The translations under genes and the position numbers were made by a program. Shown in pieces: positions 24,700-37,700 of a DNA stretch of 64,000 nucleotides. The notes below the pieces were generated by a model that saw only the letters and a list, made by a program, of their open reading frames with translations, had not been told where the DNA came from and did no database searches. How positions within the stretch are numbered: the stretch's first letter is position 1; every line of letters begins with the position of its first letter. The DNA lies in the NCBI GenBank assembly GCA_036365145.1, contig JAEOAD010002856.1:248001-312000 (forward strand). The letters run 5' to 3'. Source of the stretch: Orientallactaga sibirica (Eukaryota > Chordata > Mammalia > Rodentia > Dipodidae).

Positions 24700-27600
24700 G
24701 TACAGTGTTTGGCAAAGAAGATGTTTTTTTTCTAAACAAACTACTTTAAAAATGAGATAAATCGATTTAGTTGTACATCTTACATTACACAAACTAGCAA
24801 AGTTTGATCTTGCTGCACTGGAGACTCTTCCAAAGAAACCAACTCATTCCCAGAACAGAACTAGCTTACTTCACACAGTACTATATTCGGCAATGAAGGT
24901 GATTGTTTTCTAAACAAACTATGATAGAAATGAGGTGAATTTACTAAGTTTTACATCTTGTTAGATAACACAAAGTAGCAAAGTTTCATCTAGCTGCACT
25001 GAATACTCTTTGTAAGAAAGCAACTCATTCTGAGAACAGAACTAGCTCATTTCACACAGTACTACATTTGGCAATGAAGGTGTTTGTTTTCTAACAAACT
25101 TCGTTAGAAATGAAGCTAATCTACTAAGAGGTACATCTTGTCAGATTACACAAACTAGCAAAGTTTGATCTTGCTGCACTGAAGACCCTTTGTAAGAAAG
25201 CAACTCATGCCGAGAACAGAGCTAGCTTATTTCACACAGTACCGTGTTCTGCAATGAAGGTCATTCTTTTCTAAACAAACTACTTTAGAAATGAGGCGAA
25301 CGTACAAAGTTGTACGTTAGATGACACAAACTAGCAAAGTTTGATCTTGGTGCACTGAAGACTCTTCGAAAGAAAGCAACTCATTCCGAGAACAGACCTA
25401 GCTTATTTCACACAGTAGTATATTCGGCAATGAAGGTGTTTGTTTTCTAAACAAACTGTGTTAGAAAGGAAGCTAATCTACTAAGTTGTACATCTTGTTA
25501 GATTACACAAACTAGCACAGTTTGATCCTGCTGAACAGAAGACTCTTCATAAGAATGCAACTCATTCCGAGAACAAAAGTAGCTTATTTCACACAGTAGG
25601 ATATTCGGCAATAAGGTGTTTTTTTCTAAACAAACTACGTCCGAAATGAACCTAATCTACTAAGTTCTATGTCTTGTGAGACTACACAACCTAGCAAAGT
25701 TTGATATTGCTGCACTGAAGACTCTCCGTAAGAAAGGAACTCATGACGAGAACAGAATTAGCTTACTTCACACAGTACAGTGTTCGGCAATGAAGATGTT
25801 TTTTTTCCTAAACCAACTACTTTAGAAATGAGACGAATCTATTAAGTTGTACATCTTATATTACACAAACTAGCAAAGTTTGATCTTGCTGCACTGAAGA
25901 CTTTTCGTAAGAAAGCAACTCATTCCGAGAACAGAAGTAGCTTATTTCACACAGTACAGTGTTCGGCAATGAAGGAGTTTGTTTTCTAAACAAACTACAT
26001 CAGAAATGAAGCTAATATCTTAAGTTGTACATCTTGCTAGACTACACAAACTAGCAAAGTTTGATCTTGCTGCACTGAAGACTCTTAGTAAGAAAGCATC
26101 TCATTTCGAGAACAGAACCAGCTTATTTTACGTAGTAGGATATTTGGAAATGAAGGTGTTAGTTTTCTAAACAAAATACGTTAGAAATTAAGCTAATCTA
26201 CTGAGTTCTACGTCTTGTGAGATTACACAACCTAGAAAAGTTTGATCTTGCTGCACTGAAGACTCTTCCTAAGAAAGCAACTCATTCCGAGAACAGAACT
26301 ACCTTACTTCACACAGTACAGTGTTCGGCAAAGAAGATTTTTTTTTTGCTAAATAAACTACTTTAGAAATGAGACGAATCTATTTAGTTGTACATCTTAC
26401 ATTACACAAACTAGCAAAGTTTGATCTTGCTGCACTGGTGACTCTTCCTAAGAAACCCACTCATTCCCAGAACAGAACTAGCTTACTTCACACAGTACTA
26501 TATTCGGCAATGAAGGTGATTGTTTTCTAAACAAACTATGATAGAAATGAGGTGAATTTACTAAGTTTTACATCTTGTTAGATAACACAAAGTAGCAAAG
26601 TTTCATCTAGCTGCACTGAGTACTCTTTATAAGAAAGCAACTCATTCTGAAAACAGAACTAGCTCATTTTGTACAGTACTACATTTGGCAATGAAGGTGT
26701 TTGTTTTCTAAACAAACTTCGTTAGAATTGAAGCTAATCTACTAAGAGGTATATCTTGTCAGATTACACAAACTAGCAAAGTTTGATCTTGCTGCACTGA
26801 AGACCCTTTGTAAGAAAGCAAGTCATGCCGAGAACAGAGCTTGCTTATTTCACACAGTACCGTGTTCTGCAATGAAGGTCATTCTTTTCTAAACAAACTA
26901 CTTTAGAAATGAGGCGAACCTACTAAGTTGTACATCTTGTTAGATGACACAAACTAGCAAAGTTTGATCTTGGTGCACTGAAGACTCTTCGAAAGAAAGC
27001 AACTCATTCTGAGAACACACCTAGCTTATTTCACAGAGTAGTATATTTTCGGCAATGAAGGTGTTTGTTTTCTAAACAAACTGAGTTAGAAAGGAAGCTA
27101 ATCTACTAAATTGTACGTCTTGTTAGATTACACAAACTAGCAAAGTTTGATCTTGCTGCACTGAAGACTCTTCAGAAGAATGCAACCCATTCCGAGAACA
27201 GAAGTAGCTTATTTCACACAGTAGGATATTCGGCAATGAAGGTGTTTTTTTTCTAAACAAACTACGTCTGAAATGAAGCTAATCTACTAAATTCTACATC
27301 TTGCTGGATTACACAAACTAGAAAGATTGATCTTTCTGCACTGAAGATTCTCCGTAAGAAAGGAACTCATGACGAGAACAGAACAGAACTAGCTTACTTC
27401 ACACAGTACAGTGTTCAGCAATGAAGATGTTTTTTTTCCTAAACCAACTACTTTAGAAATGAGACGAATCTATTAAGTTGTACATCTTAGATTACACAAA
27501 CTAGCAAAGGTTGATCTTGCTGCACTGAAGACTTTTCGTAAGAAACCAACTCATTCTGAGAACAGAAGTAGCTTATTTCACACGGTACAGTGTTTGGCAA

Positions 27601-30500
27601 TGAAGGAGTTTGTTTTCTAAACAAACTAGGTCAGAAATGAAGCTAATATCTTAAGTTGTACATCGTGTCAGTTTACACAAACTAGCAAAGTTTGATCTTG
27701 CTGCACTGAAGACTCTTAGTAAGAAAGCAACTCATTTCGAGAACAGAACCAGCCTATTTTACATAGTAGGATATTTGGAAATGAAGGTGTTGGTTTTCTA
27801 AACAAAATAAGTTAGAAATGAAGCTAATCTACTGAGTTCTACATCTTGTGAGATTACACAACCTAGCAAAGTTTGATCTTGCTGCACTGAAGACTCTTCC
27901 TAATAAAACAACTCATTCCGAGAACAGAACTACCTTACTTCACACAGTGCAGTGATCGGCAATGAAGGGGTTTGTATTCTAAACAAACTACGTTACAAAT
28001 GAAGCTAATCTACTAATTTGTACATCTTGTTAGATTACATAAACTAGCAAAGTTTGATCGTGCTGCACTGAAGACTCTTCGTATGAAAGCAACTCATTCC
28101 GAGAACAGAACTAGCTTATTTCACACAGTACAGTGGTCGGCAATGAAGGTGATTCTTTTGTAAACAAACTACTGTAGAAATGAGGCGAATCTATTAAGTT
28201 CTACATCTTGTTAGATTACAAAAACTAGAACGTTTGATCTTTCTGCACTGAAGACTCTTCGTAAGAAAGTAACTCATGCCGAAAACTGAACAAGCTTACT
28301 TCACACAGTACAGTGTTCGGCAATGAAGATGTTTCTTTGCTAAATAAACTACTTCAGAAATGAGACGAATCTATTTAGTTGGACATCTTACATTACACAA
28401 ACTAGCAAAGTTTGATCTTGCTGCACTGGAGACTCTTCCAAAGAAACCAACTCATTCACAGAACAGAACTAGCTTACTTCACACAGTACTATATTCGGCA
28501 ATGAAGGTGATTGTTTTCTAAACAAACTATGATAGAAATGAGGTGAATTTACTAAGTTGTACATCTTGTTAGATAACACAAACTAGCAAAGTTTGATCTA
28601 GCTGCACTGAATACTCTTTGTAAGAAAGCAACTCATTCTGAGAACAGAACTAGCTCATTTCACACAGTACTACATTTGGCAATGAAGGTGTTTGTTTTCT
28701 AAACAAACTTCGTTACAAATGAAGCTAATCTACTAAGAGGTACATTTTGTCAGATTACACAAACTAGCAAAGTTTGATCTTGCTGCACTGAAGACCCTTT
28801 GTAAGAAAGTAACTCATTCCGAGAACAGAGCTAGCTTATTTCACACAGTACTGTGTTCTGCAATGTAGGTCATTCGTTTCTGAACAAACTACTTTAGAAA
28901 TGAGGCGCACCTACTAATTTGTATATCTTGTTGGATGACACGAATTAGCAAAGTTTGATCTTGGTGCACTGAAGACTCTTCATAAGAAAGCAACTCATTC
29001 CGAGAACAGACCTAGCTTATTTCACACAGTAGTATATTCGGCAATGAAGGTGTTTGTTTTCTAAACAAACTGAGTTAGAAAGTAAGCTAATCTACTGAGT
29101 TTTACGTCTTGTTAGATTACACAAACTAGCAAAGTTTGATCTTGCTGCACTGAAGATTCTTCATAAGAACGCAACTCATTCCGAGAACAGAAGTAGCTTA
29201 TTTCACACAGTAGGATATTCGGCAATGAAGGTGTTTTTTTTCTAAACAAACTATGTCCGAAATGAAGCTAATCTACTAAGTTCTACATCTTGTTAGATTA
29301 CACAAACTAGAAAGATTGATCTTTCTGCACTGAAGACTCTCCATAAGAAAGGAACTCATTACGAGAACAGACCTAGCTTACTTCACACAGTACAGTGTTC
29401 GGCAATGAAGATATTTTTTTTCCTAAACTAACTGCTTTAGAAATGAGACGACTCTATTAAGTTGTACATCTTAGATTACACAAACTAGCAAAGTTTGATC
29501 TTGCTGCACTGAAGACTTTTCATAAGAAAGCAACTCGTTCTGAGAACCGAACTAGCTTATTTCACATGGTACAGTGTTCAGCAATGCAGGAGTTTGTTTT
29601 CTAAACAAACTACGTCAGAAATGAAGCTAATATCTTAAGTTGTACATCTTGTTAGATTACACAAACTAGCAAAGTATGATCTTGCTGCACTGAAGACTCT
29701 TAGTAAGAAAGCAACTCATTTCGAGAACAGAACCAACTTATTTTACATAGTAGGATATTTGGAAATGAAGGTGTTTGTTTTCTAAAAAAAGTACGTTAGA
29801 AATGAAGCTAATCTACTGAGTTCTACGTCTTGTGAGATTACACAACCTAGCAAAGTTTGATCTTGCTGCACTGGAGACTCTTCCAAAGAAACCAACTCAT
29901 TCCCAGAACAGAACTAGCTTACTTCACACAGTACTATATTTGGCAATGAAGGTGATTGTTTTCTAAACAAACTATGATAGAAATGAGGTGAATTTACTAA
30001 GTTTTACATCTTGTTAGATAACACAAACTAGCAAAGTTTGATCTAGCTGCACTGAATACTCTTTGGAAGAAAGCAACTCATTATGAGAACAGAACTAGCT
30101 TATTTCACACAGTACTATATTCGGCAATGGAGGCGTTTGTTTTCTAAGCAAACTTCGTTAGAAATGAAGCTAATCTACTAAGAGGTACATCTTGTCAGAT
30201 TACACAAACTAGCAAAGTTTGATCTTGCTGCACTGAAGACCCTTTTTAAGAAAGCAACGCATGCCGCGAACAGAACTAGCTTATTTCACACAGTACTGTG
30301 TTCTGCAATGTAGGTCATTCTTTTCTAAACAAACTACTTTAGAAATGAGGCGAAGCTACTAAGTTGTATATCTTGTTAGATGACACAAACTAGCAAAGTT
30401 TGATCTTGCTTCACTGATGACTCTTCATAAGAAAGCAACTCATTCCGAGAACAGACCTAGCTTACTTCACACATTAGTATATTCAGCAATGAAGGTTTTG
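24700..30500. repeat. Older HOR: four copies of an 8- to 11-monomer unit
   Basis: The marker monomer with CTATATTCGGCAATGAAGG followed by TGATTGTTTTC and ACTATGATAGAAATGAGG occurs at 24,881, 26,498, 28,489 and about 29,934 (third base of the word differs in the last). The spacings are 1,617, 1,991 and 1,445 bp, close to 9, 11 and 8 monomers. Flanking monomers are shared too, for example AAACTTCGTTAGAAATGAAG followed by CTACTAAGAGG. Unit length varies by whole monomers, as after repeated unequal exchange. The copies are visibly more diverged than the left HORs. Confidence 0.75.
25099..25115 (+). other. CENP-B-box-like segment with intact TTCG half
   Basis: CTTCGTTAGAAATGAAG keeps the 5' half of the CENP-B box (CTTCGTT.GAA) but not the CGGG half. 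Similar forms lie in the older HOR units near 26,706, 28,709, 30,157, 31,716, 40,658 and 41,380. The same position reads CTACGTTAGAAATGAAG in ordinary monomers. Confidence 0.35.
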
Positions 30501-30631
30501 TTTTCTAAACAAACTACATTAGAAATGAAGCAAACCTTTTAGAAATGAAGCTAATCTACTAAGTTGTTCGTCTTGTTAGATTACACAAAATAGCAAAGTT
30601 TGATCTTGCTGCAGTGAAGACTCTTCGTAAG

Positions 30632-30643
30632 AAAGCAACTCAT
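30632..30643 (+). repeat. Left target-site duplication of the SINE
   Basis: AAAGCAACTCAT, normal satellite sequence, lies here and again at 30,913-30,924 after the SINE tail. Confidence 0.85.
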
Positions 30644-30912
30644 GGGCTGGAGAGACGGCTTAGCGGCTAAGGCGTCTGCCTGCTAATCCTAAGAATGCTG
30701 GTTCCAGTGTCCAGCAGTTCCAACCTCCAGGTCCCACGTTTAGCCAGATGCAAAGTGAGGCAAGGGTGCAATGCCACACTTGACCACAAGGAGGCGCACA
30801 CATCTGGAGTTCGTTCTGAGCAGCTGAGAGACTGCTGGCGTGCCCATCTCTGTCTCCCTCTCCCTCTCTATCTCTCCCTGTCTCGCTCCAAAAATAAAAA
30901 AAAAATTTAAAA
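30644..30912 (+). mobile_element. tRNA-derived SINE, DIP-like
   Basis: A 269-bp insertion begins GGGCTGGAGAGACGGCTTAG, continues with a tRNA-like head (GCGGCTAAGGCGTCTGCCTG), a central part with GTTCCAACCTCCAGGTCCCA and GGAGTTCGTTCTGAGCAGC, then a CT-rich stretch and an A-rich tail containing AATAAA. Pol III A-box-like (GGCTTAGCGG) and weak B-box-like (GGTTCCAGTGTCC) segments sit in the head, both off consensus. It is flanked by a 12-bp target-site duplication. From memory this matches the DIP family of dipodoid rodents. The short reading frame inside it is not a gene. Copy is mutated and single in this window. Confidence 0.85.
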
Positions 30913-30924
30913 AAAGCAACTCAT
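30913..30924 (+). repeat. Right target-site duplication of the SINE
   Basis: AAAGCAACTCAT is repeated here and the interrupted satellite monomer resumes with TCCGAGAACAG. Confidence 0.85.
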
Positions 30925-33900
30925 TCCGAGAACAGAACTAGCTTACTTACTACAGTACAGTGTTCGGCCATGAAGATGTTTTTTTCTAAACAAACTACTT
31001 TAGAAATGAGACGAATCTATTAAGTTGTATATCTTAGATTACGCAAACTAGAAAAGTTTGATCTTGCTGCACTGAAGACTCTTCGTAAGAAAGCAACTCA
31101 TTTCGAAAACAGAACCAGCTTATTTTACACTGTAGGATATTTGGCAATGAAGGTGTTTGTTTTCTAAACAAAATACGTTAGAAATGAAGCTAATATACTG
31201 AGATCTACATCTTGTGAGATTACACAAACTAGCAAAGTTTGATCTTGCTGCACTGAAGACTATTTCTAAGAAAGCAACTCATGCCAAGAACAGAACTACC
31301 TTATTTCACACAGTTCAGTGTTCGGAAATGAAGGTGATTCTTTTCTCAACAAACTACGTTAGAAATGAACCTAATCTACTAAGTTCTACATCTGGTGAGA
31401 TTACACAAAATAACAAAGTATGATCTTGCTGCAATGAAGACTCTTCGTAAGAAAGCAACTCATTTCGAGAACAGAACAACCTTACTTCACACAGTAGGAT
31501 ATTTGGCAATGAAGGTGATTGTTTTTTAAACTAACAATGCTAGAAATGAGGTGAATTTACTATGTTTTACATCTTGTTAGATAACACAAACTAGCAAAAT
31601 TTGATCTTCCTGCACTGAATACTCTTCGTGAGAATGCAACTCATTCAGAGATCAGAACTAGCTTATTTCACACAGTAGTATATTCGGTAAAGAAGGTGTT
31701 TGTTTTCTAAACAAATTTCGTTAGAAATGAACCTAATCTACTAAGTGGTACATCTTGTCAGATTACACAAACTAGCAAAGTTTGATCTTGCTGCACTGAA
31801 GACTCCTTGTAAGAAAGCAACTCATGCCAAGAACAGAACTAGCTTATTTCACACAGTGCCGTGTTCTGCAATGAAGGTGATTCTTTTATAAAGAAACTGC
31901 TTTAGAAATGAGGCGAATCTACTAAGTTGTATATCTTGTAAGATGACACAAACTAGCAAAATTTGATCTTGCTGCACTGTAGACTGTTCGTAAGAAAGCC
32001 CCTCATTCCGAGAACAGAACTAGCTTATTTCACACAGTAGTATATTCGGCAATGAAGGTGTTTGTTTTCTAAACAAACTACGTTAGAAATGAAGCTAATG
32101 TACTAAGTTGTACTTCTTGTTAGATTACAGAAACTAGCAAAGTTTGATCTTGCTGCACTGAAGACTCTTCATAAGAAAGCAACACATTCCCAGAACAGAA
32201 CTAGCTTATTTTACACAGTAGGATATTCGGCAATGAAGGTTTTTGTTTTCTAAACAAACTACGTTACAAATGAAGCTAATCTACCAATTTCTACGTCTTG
32301 TTAGATTACACAAACTAGAAAGTTTGATCGTTCTGCACTGTAGACTCTTCGTAAGAAACCAACTCATGCCAAGTACAGAACTAGCTTACTTCACACAGTA
32401 CAGTGTTCGGCAATGAAGATGTTTTTTTTCCCTAAACAAACTACTTAAGAAATGAGACGAATCTATTAAGTTGTACATCTTAGATTACACACACTAGCCA
32501 AGTTTGATCTTGCTGCACTGAAGACTCTTCATAAGAAAGCAACTCATTTCGAGAACAGAAACAGCTTATTTTACACAGTAGGATATTTGGCAATGAAGGT
32601 ATTTGTTTTCTACACAAAATACTTTAGAAATGAAGCTAATCTACTGAGTTCTACATCTTGTGAGATTACACAAACTAGCAAAGTTTGATCTTGATGCACT
32701 GAATACTCTTCCTAAGAAAGCAATTCATTCTGAGAACAGAAATAGTTTACTTCACACAGTGCCGTGTTTGGCAATGAAGGTGTTTGTATTCTAAACCAAC
32801 TACATTAGAAATGAAGCTAATCTACTAAATTGTACATCTTGTGAGATTACACAAAATAGTAAAGTTTGATCGTGCTGCACTGAAGACTATTCGTAAGAAA
32901 GCAACTCATGTCGAGAACAGAACTAGCTTATTTCACACAGTACAGTGTTCGAAAATGAAGGTGAATCTTTTCTAAACAAACTACTTCAGAAATGAGGCGA
33001 ATCTATTAAGTTGTATATCTTTTTAGATTACACAAACAAGCAAAATTCGATCTTGCTGCATTGAAGACTCTTCGTAAGAAAGCAACTCATTCCGAGAACA
33101 TAACTTGCTTATTTCACACAGTAGTATATTTGGCAATGAAGATGTTTGTTTTCAAACCAAACTACGTTAGAAATGAAGCTAATCTACTAAATTGTACATC
33201 TTGTTAGATTACACAAACTAGTAAAGTTTGACCTTGCTGCACTGAAGACTCTTCATAAGAAAACAACTCATGCCAAGAAGAGAACAAGCTTATTTCACAC
33301 AGTACAGTGCTCTAAAATGAAGGTGATTCTTTTGTAAACAAACTACTTAAAAAATAAGGTGAATCTATTAAGTTGTACATCTGTTCGATTACACAAACTA
33401 GCAAAGGTTGATCTTGCAACACTGAAGACTCTTCATAAGAAAGCAACTCATTTCGAGAACAGAACTAGCATATTTCACACAGTAGGATATTCGGCAATGA
33501 AGGTGTTTGTTTTCTAAACAAACTACATCAGAAATGAAGCTAATCTACTAAATTCTACATCTTATTAGATTACAAAAAATAGCAAAGCTTGATCTTGCTG
33601 CACTGAAGACTCTTCATAAGAAAGCAACTCATTCCGAGAACAGAACCAGCTTATTTCACACAGTACAGTGTTCGGCCATGAAGTCGTTTGTTTTCTAAAC
33701 AAGCTAAGTTAGAAATGAAGCTAATCTACGAAGTGGTACATGTTGTTAGATTACACAAACTAGCAAAGTTTCATGTTGCTGCACTGAAGACTCTTCGTAA
33801 CAAAGCAACCCATTCTGGGAGCAGAACTAGCTTATTTCACACAGTAGAATATTCAGCAATGTAGGTGTTTGTTTTCTAAATAAACTACGTTAGAAATGAA

Positions 33901-34689
33901 GGTAATATACTAAGTTTTATATCTTGTTAGATTACACAAACTAGCAAAGTTTGATCTTGCTGCACTGAAGACTCTTCGTAAGAAAGCAACTCATTCTGAG
34001 AACAGAACTAGCTTACTTCACACAGTACAGTGTTCGGCAATGAAGGTTTTTATTTTCAAAAAAAACTAAGTTAGACATTAAGCTAATCTACTAAGTGTTA
34101 CATCTTGTTAGATTACACAAACTAGCAAAGTTTGATCTTGGTGTACTGAAGACTCTTCGTAAGAAAGCAACTCATGCCGAGTACAGAACTTGCTTACTTC
34201 ACACAGTACAGTGTTCAGCAATGAAGGTGTTTGTTTTCTACTCAAACTACGTGAGAAATGAAGCTAATCTACTAAATTGTACATCTTATTAGATTACAGA
34301 AACTAGCAAAGTTTGATCTTGGTGCACTGAAGACTCTTCATAAGAAAGCAACTCATGCCGAGAACAGAACTAGCTTATTTCACACAGTACAGTGTTCGGC
34401 AATGAAGATGTTTGTTTTCTAAACAAACTAATTTAGAAATGAGACCAATCTATTAAGTTCTACATCTTGTTAGATTACACAAACTAGCAAAGTTTGATCT
34501 TGCTGCACTGAAGACTCTTCGTAAGAAAGCAACTCATTTCAAGAACAGAAATAGCTTATTTCACACAGTAGGATATTCGGCAGTGAAGGTGTTTGTTTTC
34601 TAAGCAAACTATGTGAGAAATGAGGCTAATCTACTAAGTTCTACATCTTGTTAGCTTACACAAACTAGCAAAATTTGATCTTGCTGCAC

Positions 34690-34770
34690 TGAAGACTGTT
34701 CGTAAGAAAGCAAATCATTCCGAGAACAGAACTAGCTTACTTATTAGATTACAGAAACCAGCAAAGAGTG
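34690..34770. repeat. Internally deleted satellite monomer
   Basis: GAACAGAACTAGCTTACTT is joined at about 34,741 to ATTAGATTACAG. This skips the segment that normally holds the GGCAATGAAGG box, the 19-bp dyad and the AAATGAAGC box, some 105 bases. The reading frame of the array spacing resumes normally afterwards. Confidence 0.75.
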
Positions 34771-37700
34771 ATCTTGCTGCTTTGAAGACACTTCGTAAGA
34801 AATCAAATCATACCGAGAACAGAACTAGCTTATTTCACACAGTACAGTGTTCAGCAATGAAAATGTTTGTTTTCTAAAAAACTACTTTAGAAATGAGGCG
34901 AATCTATTAAGTTGTACATCTTGTTAGATTACACAAACTAGCAAAGTTTGATCTTGCTGCACTGAAGAGTCTTCGTAAGAAAGCAACTCATTTCCAGAAT
35001 AGAACTAGCTTATTTCACACTGTAGGATATTCAGCAATGAAGGTGTTTGTTTTCTAAACAACTTATGTTAGAAATAAGGCTAATCTACTAATTTCTACAT
35101 CTTGTTAGATTACACAAACTAGAAAAGTTTGATCTTGCTGCACTGAAGATTCTTCGTAAGAAAGCAACTCATTCCAAGAACAGAACTAGCTTATATCACA
35201 CAGTACAGTGTTCGACAATGAAGGTGTTTGTTTTCTAAACAAACAAGGTTAGAAATGAAGCTAATCTATTAAGATATACATCTTGTTAGATTACACAAAC
35301 CAGGAAAGTTTGATCTTGCTGCACTGAAGACTCTGCGTAAGAAAGCAACTCATTCGGAAAAGAGAACCAGCTTATTTCACACAGTACAGTGTTCGGCAAT
35401 GAAGGTGTTTGTTTTCTAAAGAAACTACATTGGAAATGAAGCTAATCTACTAAGTGGTACATCTTGTCAGATTACACTAACTAGCAAAGTTTGATCTTCC
35501 TGCACTGAAGGCTCTTCGTAAGAAAGCAACTCATACTGAGAACAGAACTAGCTTCCTTCACACAGTACAGTCTTCGGCAATGAAGGTGTTTGTTTTCAAA
35601 ACAAACTACGTTAGAAATGAAGCTAATCTACTAAGTGTTACATTTTGTTAGATTACACAAACTAGCAACGTTTGATCTTGCTGCACTGAATCCTGTTTGT
35701 AAGAAAGCAACTCATGCTGTGAACAGAAGTAGCTTATTTTACACAGTACAGTGTTCGGGAATGAACGTGAATCTTTTGTAAACAAACTACTACAGAAATG
35801 AGGTGAATCTATTAAGTTGTGTATCTTCTTAGATTACACAAACTGGCAAAGTGTGATCTTGCTGCACTGAAGACTCTTCGTAAGAAAGCAACTCATTCCG
35901 GTACCATAACTTGCTTATTTCACACCATAGTATATTCGGCAATGAAGGTGTTTGTTGTCAAAACAAACTACGTTAGAAATGAAGCTAATCTACTAAATTG
36001 TACATCTTGTTAGATTACACAAACTGGTAAGGTTTGATCTTGCTGCACTGAAGACTCTTCATGAGAAACAAACTCATGCAGAGAAGAGAACAAGCTTATT
36101 TCACACAGTACAGCATTCAACAATGAAGGTAATTCTTTTCTAAACAAAGTACTTTAGAATAGAGGCGAATCTATTAAGTTGTACATCTTTTTGATTACAC
36201 AAACTAGCAAAGTTTGATCTTGCTACACTGAAGACTCTTCATAACAAAGAAACTCATTTCGAGAACAGAACTAGCTTATCTAACACAGTAGGATATTCGG
36301 CAATGAAGGTGTTTGTTTTCTAAACAAACTACGTCAGAAATGAAGCTAATCTACTAAGTGGTATATCTTGTTAGATTACACAAACTGGCAAAGTTTGATC
36401 TTTCTGCATAAGGACTCTTCGCAAGAAAGCAACTCTTTCCGAGAACAGAACTAGCTTACTTCACACAGTACAGTGTTCGGCAATGAAGGTGTTTCTTTTC
36501 AAAACAAGCTACGTTAGAAATGAAGCTAATCTACTAAGAGTTAGATCCTGTTAGATTACACAAACTAGTAAAGTTTCATGTTGCTGCACCAAAGACTCTT
36601 CGTAAGAAAGCAACTCATTCCGAGAGCAGAACTAGCTTATTTCACACAGTAGAATATTTGGCAATGTAGGTTTTTGTTTTCTAAACAAACTACGTTAGAA
36701 ATGAAGGTAATATGCTAAGTTGTACATCCTGTTAGATTACACAAACTAGCAAAGTTTGATCTTGCTGCACTGAAGACTCTTCGTAAGAAAGCAACTCATT
36801 CCGAGAACAGAACTACCTTACGTCACACAGTACAGTGTTCAGTAATGAAGGTGTTTGTTTTCAAAACAAACTACATCAGAAATGAAGCTAATCTACTAAG
36901 TGTTACATCCTGTTAGATTACACAAACTAGCAAAGTTTAATCTAGCTGCACTGAACACTCTTCGTAAGAAAGCAACTCATGCCGCGAACAGAACTAGCTT
37001 ATTTCACACAGGACACAGTTTGGCAATGAAGGTGATTCTTCTAAATAAACTACTTTAGAAATGAGGCGAATCTATTCAGTGGTACATCTAGTTAGATGAC
37101 ACAAACTAGCAAAGTTTGATCTTGCTGCTCTGAAGACGCTTCGTAAGAAAGCAACTCATTCTGAGAACAGAACTAGCTTATTTCACACAGTAGAATATTC
37201 GGTAATGAAGGTGTTTGTTTTCAAAACAAGCTACGTTAGAAATGAAGGTAAGTTGTACATCTTGTTAGATTACACAAACTAGCAACATTTTATGTTGCTG
37301 CACTGAAGGCTCTTTGTAGGACAGCAACTCATTCCGAGAGCAGTACTACCTTATTTCACACAGTGGAATATTCGGCAATGTAGGTGTTTGTTTTCTAAAC
37401 AAACTTCATTAGAAATGAAGGTAATAAGCTAAGGTGTACATCTTGTTAGATTACACAAACTAGCAAAGTGTGATCTTGCTGCACTGAAGACTCTTCGTAA
37501 GAAAGCAACTCATTCTGAGAACATAACTTGCTTATTTCACACAGTAGTATATTCGGCAATGAAGGTGTTTGTTTTCAAAACAAACTATGTTAGAAATGAA
37601 GCTAATCTACTAAGGGTTACATCTTGTTAGATTACACAAACTAGCAAAGTTTGATCTTGCTGCACTGAAGATTCTTCGTAAGAAAGCAACTCATGCCAAG

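Larger units (their letters stand above)
20111..30643. repeat. 181-bp satellite, central diverged subfamily (part 1)
   Basis: Monomers carry AACTAGCAAAGTTTGATC, CTGCACTGAAGACTCTTCGTAAG and TCTAAACAAACTAC. Neighbouring monomers differ more from one another than in the left block, with common one- to ten-base indels. A few exact long-range pairs persist: about 180 bases near 20,890-21,060 recur almost unchanged near 25,920-26,090. No gene or RNA is seen. Confidence 0.93.

Noticed and set aside
30644..30715. Functional tRNA gene at the head of the SINE
   Set aside because: The A and B boxes depart from consensus, no cloverleaf with a proper anticodon arm could be drawn, and it continues into SINE body, tail and target-site duplication.
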